From Candidatus Bathyarchaeota archaeon (lineage in GTDB: Archaea; Thermoproteota; Bathyarchaeia; 40CM-2-53-6): a stretch of DNA of 64,000 bases. The DNA is taken from contig VBBN01000028.1 of NCBI GenBank assembly GCA_005888735.1, positions 1-64,000 of the forward strand, written 5' to 3'. Positions within the stretch are counted from its first letter, which is position 1, and each line of letters begins with the position of its first letter. Position numbers and translations under genes: made by a program. The notes below the pieces were generated by a model. That model did not search any database and was not told the origin of the DNA. It was given only the letters and a program-made list of their open reading frames with translations. This document shows positions 17,799 through 26,544 of this stretch, one piece after another.

Positions 17799-18320
17799 AT
17801 GTTTTTGCCGGATACTCTTGTGAACACCCGCCTAGTTACAATTCGCCCAAATCGCTTCTCTGAGATAGCGGAGGGAGTGGAGAGGCACGTGGAGGGACAC
17901 GACCGCTCGAATTCAGGAAGGGCTGACGCGGCTTTTGTCCTGGCCTTCACGATTCTAGGCTTCCTTGCTGGATGGGTGGCAGTCGAGTATCTTCACAACG
18001 TATACTTGCAACAGTACCTAGGCAACATTGTTCGTTCTTCCGGCTCTCTTCTACGTTTTGGACTGCCAATGGGGGTCGGCGTCTTCTTGGTGACCGTTTC
18101 GGTCTTTCTGCGGGGGAGATGGAATCGGAGGTTTCAATCGAGCCTTGGGAGAGGCGCGAAGATACATGGGATCACTGTTGACCGTATGGTCTCCCATCCA
18201 TTGTTCCTATTTGAGAGGCCGGCAAGGGACTCGAAGTTCATTCTCAGAAAGACTCGGACGTCTGGCAGGATTTCACGTGTCAGAGGAGCCGAACGACTCC
18301 CGCTCGGAGAGCTACCGTAG
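17799..18320 (+). CDS. Two-span membrane protein of unknown function
   Basis: The ATG at 17799 gives 173 residues; the frame is open further upstream to 17649 but that part overlaps the PPOX gene on the other strand. Two hydrophobic helices, FVLAFTILGFLAGWVAV and FGLPMGVGVFLVTVSVFL, flank a polar loop. A long basic cytosolic tail follows. No motif points to a function. Confidence 0.5.
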   Translation: MFLPDTLVNTRLVTIRPNRFSEIAEGVERHVEGHDRSNSGRADAAFVLAFTILGFLAGWVAVEYLHNVYLQQYLGNIVRSSGSLLRFGLPMGVGVFLVTVSVFLRGRWNRRFQSSLGRGAKIHGITVDRMVSHPLFLFERPARDSKFILRKTRTSGRISRVRGAERLPLGELP

Positions 18321-18456
18321 GCCCGTATTCATCAAGACGCTATACTAGGTCGCCTGCGGGAGTCTCAGTTAGAAGCTAAGGATTTCGCCAACATAGACTC
18401 CGTTCTCACCTGAAGAACTCTAAAGTTTCCCGTTCGCTCGGTGCTTCCCACGATGG

Positions 18457-20667
18457 CTATGAGGATATTTTCATGTCCTTCAGATTGCGAAGGCTGCTCG
18501 CCACTGTTCCCGCGTCCGGCCTCTGCCGAGGATCCTTTGCAAGCATGCTCTTCATTATGGGAATGGCCGACTGGAACTTTGCAATCCGGGCAAAGTCTGG
18601 GTCGAAAGAGTCCCAAGCGGACCTGAGTTCGCCTCCTCCTTTGTTTGAGCCTTGGCCGCGTGTTGCATTGTTCATCGCGTCAATGAGCCTCTTAGAGTTG
18701 AATGGTGTCTTGGTCATCATGTTGTACAGCGTGGCTCCTAGGGCATAGATATCCATCGCGGATGCTGCGCTGTCTCCAAGGACCTGTTCGCCAGGAGCGT
18801 ACTCCGGGGTGAACTGGTTGACCTTCGCCCCTGCTTTTACCGCTGAGCCTAGGTCAGCGAGCTTGGGCACGAGGACTCCGGACTGCATCTTGTCCATCAT
18901 CTCGCTCCCAGTAGGCTGGGGAATCGTGTTGAAGAGTATGTTCTGGGGTTTAACATCCAAGTGGACAAACCCTGCCTTGTGAATTGTCTCAAGCGCTGTG
19001 GCGATCATGTGGCCGATGAGCATGACAATTCCTCCCCATTTCTCCGAGTAGTAGAGCGACTCGTATGAAGGGTCCTCGAGGAGTTTCTTCGCCGCGCCGC
19101 CTTTCATGAACTCCATCACTATGGCGGGTGGGCTCTGCAGGTAGAGTGCCGCATCGCCCTTGAGGATTTCTTGGACGTTGAGGCGGTCTACAAGTATTCC
19201 TCGAAGTTGAACCACGTACTTGGATCGCTCCGAGAGTTCCAAGAGTCGTGTAGCCTCTGACATTGTCTCGTCTAGTGCGGTTGTGCCTGTTCCTTGTTTG
19301 AGAATTGGAATTTTTATCGCGACCTCGACGTTGTTGTGCTCGAAGATCGCGTGTAGGACGTAGCCAGTCAGCCCTGATGCAAGGTGTTCTTTGACCTTGT
19401 ACCCGTGGAGGTCTCGGCCCACCCAGAGCTGCGGATTCCAGTTGTCAAGCTTGGGAAGGTTACTGGAGCTTTGTGGAACTGCGCGTAGCGTTGTTGGTGG
19501 GGATGGTGGAGGGGGCGGGGCGGGTGCAGGGTGGCCCTTGCTCGGTTGCGGTGGTGGAGGCGGCGGGTGATGGGTTGGTGGGGCTTGGACGTTGAAGGAG
19601 AATGATTCGTCTCCCATCAGATGGTCCTTGCTCGTGGCGGTGACGTGTACTGCGTAGTTGCCTGGCCCCTTCGGTTGATACGTTGTTTTGTACTGTCCTT
19701 CAGAGGTCTTGGACACTTTCAACATCTCTGTTTTTCCCCCTGGCTTTGTTACTGTCGCCCTGATTTCCGTCATGCTTCTCGGCTTGCCTCCGGACGCTGT
19801 GGTGATTCTGACTGTCTGCTGTCGGCCTTGCCGAATGGAAGAGTCTCCAATTACTGTGACTCTTGGCCGCGTAGTGCTGGGAGTGCTAGTAGCGCTCGGC
19901 ACGTTCGCGGTTGAAGTCTTGGGGCCAAATCTGACGGAGCCCATTCCTATCATGGCTAGTGCTGGTAGAAACGCTAGCGATGAGAGGAAGGGATAGAGCC
20001 GGTTCACATTGAACGATGAGACAAAGCTAGCAAAGCTGAGCAGGTTATAGGCGAAAAAAGCCGTGGGCATCATTCCCAGCGAGAATCTTCTCGCCTTTCC
20101 CATCCTGCTCAATAGGTGCAGGAGGGTCATCTGAGCGGCGTTCGCAGGCACTCCGAGAGCGGCCAGGAACAGTATTGAGGAAGCAATCGAGCTGGAGTTG
20201 ACGCCCGCTACACCTGTTGAGCTTATTCCAAACCCTACAGCTAGCGAGCATATGGCTAGGGCATTGGCTTTGACAACTTTGAGCTGTGTCTTATCGGAGA
20301 ACAGGATCCCCGCCGCGAACACCGCTAGTGATGGGGGCAGTGAGGCCCAGAGTAGAGAACCGTCTGCCAACCCGAGCGGGGACAGGTTCAGCGCGGCGGT
20401 CGATTGCTGGATGACAAAGAGGAACGTGACAAATGACACTGCGAAGCCGACGGCGAGCCGTGCCCATCCGCGTCGAAGTTCGAGAGAAGTGAGCAGTCCT
20501 AGGCTTACTATGCTGATGGTGTACGCTGTCGGGTCTCCAGGTATTCCCAATACGAGCAGGGGGATTCCAAGCCCGAAAAGGAGGGCGATGGGAACTGATA
20601 GGGCGGCGCTGAGCCAAGGGCCAAAAGAATCCTGAGTAATCGGAACGCAGTGACGTTTGCCAAGCAA
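18457..20667 (-). CDS. Multi-spanning Ser/Thr protein kinase with Ig-like domain
   Basis: The 736-residue protein starts at TTG. Residues 1-240 contain about seven membrane helices. Residues 265-365 look like an Ig or filamin-like beta-sandwich (RVTVIGDSSIRQG to FSFNV), followed by a proline-rich linker. The kinase domain spans about 417-730: VAIKIPIL (Lys), SEATRLLELSE (alphaC Glu), HLDVKPQNILF in place of HRD, ADLGSA in place of DFG, and YAPGEQ in place of APE. All catalytic Asp, Lys and Asn residues are present, so it is probably active. It is the last gene of the FHA-phosphatase-vWA operon and would be the membrane sensor and writer of phosphate marks. Confidence 0.85.
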   Translation of the reverse strand: MLGKRHCVPITQDSFGPWLSAALSVPIALLFGLGIPLLVLGIPGDPTAYTISIVSLGLLTSLELRRGWARLAVGFAVSFVTFLFVIQQSTAALNLSPLGLADGSLLWASLPPSLAVFAAGILFSDKTQLKVVKANALAICSLAVGFGISSTGVAGVNSSSIASSILFLAALGVPANAAQMTLLHLLSRMGKARRFSLGMMPTAFFAYNLLSFASFVSSFNVNRLYPFLSSLAFLPALAMIGMGSVRFGPKTSTANVPSATSTPSTTRPRVTVIGDSSIRQGRQQTVRITTASGGKPRSMTEIRATVTKPGGKTEMLKVSKTSEGQYKTTYQPKGPGNYAVHVTATSKDHLMGDESFSFNVQAPPTHHPPPPPPQPSKGHPAPAPPPPPSPPTTLRAVPQSSSNLPKLDNWNPQLWVGRDLHGYKVKEHLASGLTGYVLHAIFEHNNVEVAIKIPILKQGTGTTALDETMSEATRLLELSERSKYVVQLRGILVDRLNVQEILKGDAALYLQSPPAIVMEFMKGGAAKKLLEDPSYESLYYSEKWGGIVMLIGHMIATALETIHKAGFVHLDVKPQNILFNTIPQPTGSEMMDKMQSGVLVPKLADLGSAVKAGAKVNQFTPEYAPGEQVLGDSAASAMDIYALGATLYNMMTKTPFNSKRLIDAMNNATRGQGSNKGGGELRSAWDSFDPDFARIAKFQSAIPIMKSMLAKDPRQRPDAGTVASSLRNLKDMKISS

Positions 20668-20757
20668 GCCGACACAGCTCCCATAGGACTCGGACGGATG
20701 CCCTGATGCTACGCTGTTCGGCTCAACGGAGCCAAATCCAAATCGGCTCGTTCCAGC

Positions 20758-21897
20758 TTACTTCCCCCTCGTTCTCTTTGTCGTTTCACTGGCCACTTCT
20801 TTCAACAGCTTGTTGGTCCCCTCGCTGGTTCCTCCGAGCCTGAGAGTCTCCTCCTGCTTCTCGTAGAGTCTCTTCGTCGCCTCTATCAGATCTGTGCGAC
20901 GAGTCTGCTCCGCGCTTGACGATAGCTGGTTCATTGTTCGCGTGGCCTCCTTCAGTTCTCCCTTAGCGAGATGGTTGTAGTATTCTTCCAGTCCCTGGTA
21001 GTACTGGAATTCAGAGACAAGATTGTTATCGATGCCACTCTCGAATTCCTCATCGTTGTCCGCTGGCTTGACCTCCACGGGCGAGTTGATAGTCTTCTTC
21101 GAGCTATCGACGGTGTCGTTATAGGAGACTTGGACGTTCAGGAGGCGTCCTTTGAAGCCCGCTGGAACCGGGACCTTGCCCCAGACCTTGACCGTTGTCT
21201 CTACAGCATTAATTGTAACAGGGGGTCCTTTGTAGTTGAGCACTGTAACGTTCTGGGTTCCAAAGTCCACAATGACGCTTCTCGCTGCGACCTCGTTCAC
21301 CGCACTCTTCTGCATAACGTCAGGCAGCGTAATCTTTTGCGCGTCCGTGATGTTGTGCAGTGTGCCTCCTGAGCCGTCCGCCAGGGCTTTCAATATTGAG
21401 TGGTTGTAGTCCGAGCCTATTCCGAACTCTATCATTTGAAAGCCCGAGGGGGTTTTCAACTTTGAATACTGTTCTGGTTGCGTGACATCTGTCGGCTCCC
21501 CGTCTGTTAAAAGAACAATCCACCCTGGAAGCTTGCTTTTCTGTGCAATTTCAAAGGCTGACTGGAGCGCTGTGTAAAGGACTGTCGTTCCTGTCGCTTT
21601 TATTTGGGGTAGGACCTCTCCCATCCGGGCCTCTGGGAAGGTTTGGACCGTGCTGGAGAACAGGATGACTGAGAGTTTGTTGCCCGCGGGTATGTTCTTC
21701 GCGTATTCTTGGGCCCCTTTCTTGGCGAGCTCGATTTTTTCCCCCGCCATGGACTTGCTAGTGTCAATGACGATAATGTGGTGAAAGCCCTTGGCCTGGG
21801 TTCTCTTCTCGGCGACAAGTGTAACCTTGAAGACCGCGTCCAGGCGAGAATCGTACGAGTACCGGTGGCTGAGTTCAGTTCTCACGGATATTGTCAT
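20758..21897 (-). CDS. von Willebrand factor A domain protein
   Basis: The 379-residue cytosolic protein has a vWA domain with a complete MIDAS metal site: DTSKSMAG at about 44, a Thr near TGTTVLYTAL at about 105, and TDGEPTD at about 131. The second half has beta-rich and then helical parts (EEYYNHLAKGEL, RRTDLIEATKRLYEK). Its start overlaps the phosphatase stop by four bases (ATGA-type), which indicates translational coupling. vWA proteins beside kinases usually act as metal-dependent scaffolds or as kinase substrates, as with TerY-like modules. Confidence 0.88.
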   Translation of the reverse strand: MTISVRTELSHRYSYDSRLDAVFKVTLVAEKRTQAKGFHHIIVIDTSKSMAGEKIELAKKGAQEYAKNIPAGNKLSVILFSSTVQTFPEARMGEVLPQIKATGTTVLYTALQSAFEIAQKSKLPGWIVLLTDGEPTDVTQPEQYSKLKTPSGFQMIEFGIGSDYNHSILKALADGSGGTLHNITDAQKITLPDVMQKSAVNEVAARSVIVDFGTQNVTVLNYKGPPVTINAVETTVKVWGKVPVPAGFKGRLLNVQVSYNDTVDSSKKTINSPVEVKPADNDEEFESGIDNNLVSEFQYYQGLEEYYNHLAKGELKEATRTMNQLSSSAEQTRRTDLIEATKRLYEKQEETLRLGGTSEGTNKLLKEVASETTKRTRGK

Positions 21898-22685
21898 AGT
21901 CTGACTCGCTCCATCTTATCCTGGTCGAGGATTAGGATGCCTGCCGATGAGTTGTGGTATCGGCTCGAGAAGACTGTGATTACCTTTCCATCCATGTCAT
22001 CCCTAAAGCCGTCGACAACTTCGTGGCCTCGGATAATTCCCTTCAGAAAGTTCCTCGCAAGGAACCTTTCCGTCACATCGTTTCCAAAATAATACGCACC
22101 CTCGCCCCTAACGCTTGGAATGAAGCCTTCGATCATGTCCCTCGGATCGTTCCAGAGGAGCTGGAACGCGACCGGGTCATCAGGGTTCAGGTCGGGGTGT
22201 GGTAGCCCCGCTATCTCTGACACGTCCTCTAGCGAGGTGGCTATTCCACCGTGGACACAGAGGTAATTGTTTACCGTTACAGCGTATGGCATGGCTTGGA
22301 AGAAGTCCTTGAACTGCTCGTACCCGGCCGTTCCTAACTTCTCTGTTACCTCGTCGAGAAAGCCGTAGTAGGGGTTGGTCAAGGGGCTCTCATGGTTCCC
22401 CCGAAGCATAATGACTCGGAAGGGGTCCTCGAGAAACATTGACGTTATGAGCCCGAGGTTCTCTATGCCAGTACTCCCCCTGTCTACATAGTCGCCTAGA
22501 AACACGACAAGGTCAGCGTCGTCATAGTACTTGTCGAAGACTGTTTGAGTCACGTCAACTGCCGTATGCGTGTCGCCTACGAACACGGCTCTACCCACCT
22601 CACGAGAAGGAAGGAGCGGTTTTCCCAGCCTCCCTTTGGCTTCACCAATCAGCCTGGCTGTCTCCAAAGCTCCGGAATCATTCAC
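21894..22685 (-). CDS. PPP-family Ser/Thr protein phosphatase
   Basis: The 263-residue enzyme carries the metallophosphatase motifs of the PP1/PP2A family in order: VFVGDTHTAVD at about 36 (GDxH), FLGDYVDRGST at about 62 and MLRGNHES at about 95, with later ligands in CVHGGIA at about 142 and IIRGHEVVDG at about 221. It should remove phosphate from Ser/Thr with two metal ions. It overlaps FHA upstream by eight bases and vWA downstream by four, so the three are one transcript. It is the likely counterpart of the kinase at 18457. Confidence 0.9.
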   Translation of the reverse strand: MNDSGALETARLIGEAKGRLGKPLLPSREVGRAVFVGDTHTAVDVTQTVFDKYYDDADLVVFLGDYVDRGSTGIENLGLITSMFLEDPFRVIMLRGNHESPLTNPYYGFLDEVTEKLGTAGYEQFKDFFQAMPYAVTVNNYLCVHGGIATSLEDVSEIAGLPHPDLNPDDPVAFQLLWNDPRDMIEGFIPSVRGEGAYYFGNDVTERFLARNFLKGIIRGHEVVDGFRDDMDGKVITVFSSRYHNSSAGILILDQDKMERVRL

Positions 22686-23418
22686 CTGTGAGCCTCACGA
22701 TAGTGCCCGTTCCGAACTTGACGACGCTGTTCGGTTTGACCTCGACACTACCGCTGACCTGTTGGAACTTCTTCCCGTCGTAGAGATAGGTACCGTTCTT
22801 GCTCTGCAAGTCCTTCAGCATGAGTCTATCTCCATCCATTGTTAGTTCGGCGTGTTTTCGGGAGACTTCCTGGTCTGGGAGGACGATGATGTTTTCGGGG
22901 CTGCGGCCGATGCTGATGGTCGGGAACGTGTCAAAGTCGATGGAGACTTTGGACTTGACGAGGCTCGTCGCGGGACTGCTGACGAAAACGAAGTAATAGC
23001 GTCCCTGTCCTGGTGTCGGGGATGTGAATGTTTTAGGCTCGGGTCTTGACGGGAACTCGAATTCTTGCGGTTGCGCCTTTTCCTCCTCAGGTTCCTGTAT
23101 TGATTCTACTTTCTCCACCTCAGGTTCCTCTACCTCTTCAGTTGCTGCCTGAGACTCCTCCTTTGTCTCATCGGGTTCGGTGAAGATGTTCGACGGCTCG
23201 TCGATTGCTTTCTCTGCGTAGGACACATTGGTCTCAGGTATCTCGAAGTCTTTCACTTCATTTTCGGTGCCTCTGAGCTCAGGAGTTTTCGGTTTCGGTG
23301 GCATCTCGAGTCTCTGGGCTGAGCATTCGCTGCAAATCGTATCAGGTTCGTCGTTGAAGGCGCCGCAAGCGTCACATCTCCACGTTGCGCCCGTAGCAGT
23401 TTGGCGTTTCAATCGCAT
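22678..23418 (-). CDS. Zinc finger and FHA domain protein
   Basis: The first gene of the operon encodes 246 residues. A RanBP2-like zinc finger (WRCDACGAFND and TICSECSAQR) is at residues 13-40. A long acidic Glu/Pro-rich linker runs to about 130, and an FHA domain spans about 150-245 with ISIGRSPENI, VSRKHAEL and SKNGTYLYDG, the conserved Gly-Arg, Ser-x-x-His and Asn-Gly of the family. FHA domains bind phosphothreonine, so this is the reader that pairs with the kinase and phosphatase. The linker contains Thr/Ser-rich sites that could themselves be phosphorylated. Confidence 0.9.
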   Translation of the reverse strand: MRLKRQTATGATWRCDACGAFNDEPDTICSECSAQRLEMPPKPKTPELRGTENEVKDFEIPETNVSYAEKAIDEPSNIFTEPDETKEESQAATEEVEEPEVEKVESIQEPEEEKAQPQEFEFPSRPEPKTFTSPTPGQGRYYFVFVSSPATSLVKSKVSIDFDTFPTISIGRSPENIIVLPDQEVSRKHAELTMDGDRLMLKDLQSKNGTYLYDGKKFQQVSGSVEVKPNSVVKFGTGTIVRLTGE

Positions 23419-23551
23419 GCTTCTTTCCTCTCTCGGGCTGATGGGCTGTTTATCTAATGTAAGTCTCCTGATACGACAAGTGGAGCGTTGTCAGTAACAG
23501 GCCTATGGCCCCTGTCGGATAGAGACGTTGTTCTTGGGTCTGGCTTGTAAC

Positions 23552-24148
23552 TCAGCTAGTCTTTGATTGCATGAACATGGCTCTCAACGCTTCCAACCAC
23601 GCACGTTTGGCCTCGGCAACAGAGAGACCTGACACGATCATCGTCTCAAGTCCGTTCCAGAGCGCGATTAGTGCGTGCGATAGAGAACGCGGGTCCAGGT
23701 CTTCCCCGACTAGCCCCCTCTTCCGTCCCTCCTGCAAGAAACCCACGAGAACCCGCGTGAACTCGTCCTGGGTCTCTTTCAGGACCCTTTTCAACTGAGT
23801 GTTCCTCGAGGCTTCTGATAATATCTCGAAGCTGAGCCCGAAGTTGGACCCGTACTGGGCCATCATCTTGTCGAAGAACTCGACAGCGCTCTCAGCGGGG
23901 TCAGTCTTCTCTCTGAAGGTCGAGTAGAGAATTTCCTTCAAGGCGAGGGGGGAGGTCTTGCATATCGCGTCGAACAGTTCCTCCTTGCTTGCGAAGTAGA
24001 GGTACAGCGCTCCCTTGCTGACGCCCATCTTTCTGGCAATATCGTCCATTGTTGCTTGGCGGTATCCTTTTTCGTCGAAGATCTGTTTCGCGCTCTCTAG
24101 AATTCGGCTCTTCGCCTCCTCCTTATACCCGGGCACCACCCTCGGCAT
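23552..24148 (-). CDS. TetR/AcrR family transcriptional regulator
   Basis: The 198-residue protein has the TetR helix-turn-helix at residues 18-62 (ATMDDIARKMGVSKGALYLY, then FASKEELF). The remaining residues form the all-helical ligand and dimer domain. It is divergent from the membrane protein at 24240, and the intergenic region carries a palindrome suitable as its operator. It probably represses itself, that gene and perhaps the ABC exporter at 25600 until an amphipathic or toxic ligand binds. Confidence 0.92.
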   Translation of the reverse strand: MPRVVPGYKEEAKSRILESAKQIFDEKGYRQATMDDIARKMGVSKGALYLYFASKEELFDAICKTSPLALKEILYSTFREKTDPAESAVEFFDKMMAQYGSNFGLSFEILSEASRNTQLKRVLKETQDEFTRVLVGFLQEGRKRGLVGEDLDPRSLSHALIALWNGLETMIVSGLSVAEAKRAWLEALRAMFMQSKTS

Positions 24149-24177
24149 TTGTTTCAGAGTGAGGGATGTTGGGCGCC

Positions 24178-24224
24178 GTATTTAAAAATGACCGACGGGT
24201 TTAAATAATGACTTTTCAGTCAGT
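24178..24224 (+). promoter_or_regulatory. Divergent promoter region with TetR-type operator
   Basis: Two AT-rich boxes, TATTTAAAAATG and GTTTAAATAATG, lie between the divergent genes, and the second overlaps the perfect palindrome TGACTTTTCAGTCA at 24209-24222 (TGACT arms, TTTC centre). A second TGAC half-site starts 20 bases earlier at 24189. The palindrome is 18 bases before the ATG at 24240 and would block transcription of that gene when bound. Confidence 0.6.
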
Positions 24225-24239
24225 TTTACGCCGTCAAAA

Positions 24240-25397
24240 ATGTTCAAGCTGAAATTCTCACCCAACCTCGTCACGCCAGCCCACATCGTTGGCGTAGTTG
24301 GGGCCTTCCTGCAGATTTCCGGAGGCACCTGGGACGTGGCCTCCCATGTAATGGGAATAGTCGAGACTTTCTTCACCATTCCCCATATGATTCTCTACGC
24401 GGGAGTCGGATTGTCGCTCCTCGCCAGCCTGACAGGACTGGCTCTAACACGAACTGTATCACTGAACAACAAACCGCAATCAGCCCTGCTGACCGGTCTC
24501 AAGGTGTCCCTAATCGGCGGAGTCTTGCAGCTGGTGGCCGGCCCGTTCGACTTCTGGTGGCACAGTACCTACGGTTTCGACCCGCACCTCTTCACTCCGT
24601 CACACAGCCTACTCATAACGGGCATCATCTTGAGCGGCGTTGGAATGGCGATTGGAACAACACGTCTGGTTCAAGCAAGTCGTTCAGGGCTCTCGTTAGG
24701 CCGGTTCGCATCCGTCAAGTTGCTTGGCCTACTCTCGGTCGTCGCGTTTTCCACTTTATGGCTGGACTTGAATGGGCTGGTTTACCTGATTACCGATGTC
24801 GATGGTTTGAACTACACCTTTCACCTGGGAGACGCTTGGGTCAACCAAGCAGGCCCGGTCCAGTTCGTCGCGATTGGGATCTTGCTCGCTGGTGTTGGTG
24901 GCCTTGTGGTCCTTACCACCAAGAGGACGCTGGGCTGGACAGGCGCGGTGTCAGCTGTCACATTGCTTACCGCGGTAGTCGTGGCCTCAGCGAACCTAGG
25001 CTTCAGAGCCTGGTACCTCGCAAACAGCGTGAACCCAGCTAATGTTGCGGCCGGTAATATCATCGCTTCCTTTATCCCGCTCCAACTTCTGTTCGTCGTA
25101 CCGCTCATAATCTTCGACCTTGTACTGAGACCTGGGAGAGAAAGATGGCTCACCCTGGGTTCTGCCCTGATGGCTCCTTTCGCCTCATACCTTGACGGAT
25201 TCTACTCCGTTGCACTGTGGACAAACGGAGTCCACAATCCAGTAATGGAACTGCCACTCTCGAGGCTCATCCTGATCGCGGCGATGGCCGCTCCGATGCT
25301 AGTTGCTGGCGCTGTTGGCGCGGGCTACCAGGCCAGGCTTGGTAAAGTCCTGGTATCAAGCGAGCTGAGCCTATCGCCGAGGCTCGGCGTGAAGTAA
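24240..25397 (+). CDS. Polytopic membrane protein under TetR control
   Basis: The 385-residue protein has about ten membrane helices and no large soluble domain. Notable polar residues in or next to helices are DFWWHSTYGFDPHLFTPSHS, with three His, and the FHLGDAW loop, a possible metal or proton site. I do not recognise the family. Its position next to TetR and just before a drug-type ABC exporter suggests a role in membrane stress or export. Gap to the ABC ATPase is about 200 bases and contains no gene. Confidence 0.75.
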   Translation: MFKLKFSPNLVTPAHIVGVVGAFLQISGGTWDVASHVMGIVETFFTIPHMILYAGVGLSLLASLTGLALTRTVSLNNKPQSALLTGLKVSLIGGVLQLVAGPFDFWWHSTYGFDPHLFTPSHSLLITGIILSGVGMAIGTTRLVQASRSGLSLGRFASVKLLGLLSVVAFSTLWLDLNGLVYLITDVDGLNYTFHLGDAWVNQAGPVQFVAIGILLAGVGGLVVLTTKRTLGWTGAVSAVTLLTAVVVASANLGFRAWYLANSVNPANVAAGNIIASFIPLQLLFVVPLIIFDLVLRPGRERWLTLGSALMAPFASYLDGFYSVALWTNGVHNPVMELPLSRLILIAAMAAPMLVAGAVGAGYQARLGKVLVSSELSLSPRLGVK

Positions 25398-25599
25398 TCA
25401 CCTGGTGTGACTATGAAACGTGCCCGACCATTAAATGGAATATTGACGACAGGTGAGCTCTAGGTGAAAATTAATGGAATGTCAAAAGAATGGAAACATG
25501 CAAAACACTACAATATCAAAAGTCGTGCTGAACCTCAGCCTCTCACGAATATCCTTCAGGTAGAGACCGCCAGTTACGCTCAAGAGGCGAGGTAGAGAA

Positions 25600-26544
25600 A
25601 TGCAGTCCCCGTCCGATAGCATCGTCAGCGTATCAGACCTTTCGAAGAAGTACCGAGCTACCGTTGCGGTTGACGGCATCTCATTCGCCCTCTCAAAAGG
25701 CGAAGTCTTCGCCTTCCTAGGTCCAAACGGGGCGGGGAAAACTACGACTGTCGAGATTCTTGAATGTCTCAGAAGACCCACAGGAGGGCAAGCTAGGGTC
25801 CTGGGCTACGATGTGAGCAAACGTTCCGACCAATCTGAGATTCGTAAACGTATCGGGGTTCTCCCGCAGGACTTTAACGCGATAGACCGGCTGACTGTCA
25901 AGGAGAACATTGACTATTTCGGGGCCATGTTCGACCACCAACTAGACGCAAACAAGCTCATCGAGCTCGTCGACCTGAAGGACAAGACCAACGCACAGTT
26001 CAAAACACTCTCCGGCGGTCTGAAGCAAAGAGTAGGCCTCGCCGCCGCGCTTGTAAACGACCCAAGCGTAGTCTTTCTTGACGAGCCAACAACCGGGCTT
26101 GACCCACGAGCAAGACGAGACGTTTGGAACGTCGTCGAGCGCTTGAAACAGCAGGGAAAAACAGTTTTCCTCACAACACACTACATGGACGAGGCCGAGT
26201 TTCTCGCCGACACCGTATCCATCATCGACCGCGGGAAAATAATCGCCTCCGGGACCCCCAACGAGCTGATAGATTCACATGGGGGCAAGAAGACCCTGGT
26301 CATAAGAGACGCGGGTGAGAACGGGCTGAAACTCCTACCACTCGGAGTGGAGAAGGCCGAGCTGAGAAATGCTGGGGACATCTATGTTCCGCTAAACAAC
26401 GGAGCAGACTTGAGCCACATTCTTGTAAGCCTGGGCCAAACTGGGCTCGCCAATAAGGAAATCGAGGTCCGACGGCCGACCCTCGACGACGTGTTCCTGA
26501 ACCTGACGGGACGGAGGGTTTCAGAGGAGGGGAACGGAGCATGA
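25600..26544 (+). CDS. ABC exporter ATP-binding protein, DrrA-like
   Basis: The 314-residue ATPase shows Walker A (GPNGAGKTTT) at about 46, the signature LSGGLKQRVG at about 139, Walker B (VVFLDEPTTGLDP) at about 158 and a His switch (LTTHY). The C-terminal 90 residues form the extra domain of daunorubicin/Drr-type ATPases. It drives the ABC-2 permease encoded immediately downstream, with a four-base overlap. The pair should export hydrophobic compounds or lipids. Confidence 0.92.
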   Translation: MQSPSDSIVSVSDLSKKYRATVAVDGISFALSKGEVFAFLGPNGAGKTTTVEILECLRRPTGGQARVLGYDVSKRSDQSEIRKRIGVLPQDFNAIDRLTVKENIDYFGAMFDHQLDANKLIELVDLKDKTNAQFKTLSGGLKQRVGLAAALVNDPSVVFLDEPTTGLDPRARRDVWNVVERLKQQGKTVFLTTHYMDEAEFLADTVSIIDRGKIIASGTPNELIDSHGGKKTLVIRDAGENGLKLLPLGVEKAELRNAGDIYVPLNNGADLSHILVSLGQTGLANKEIEVRRPTLDDVFLNLTGRRVSEEGNGA

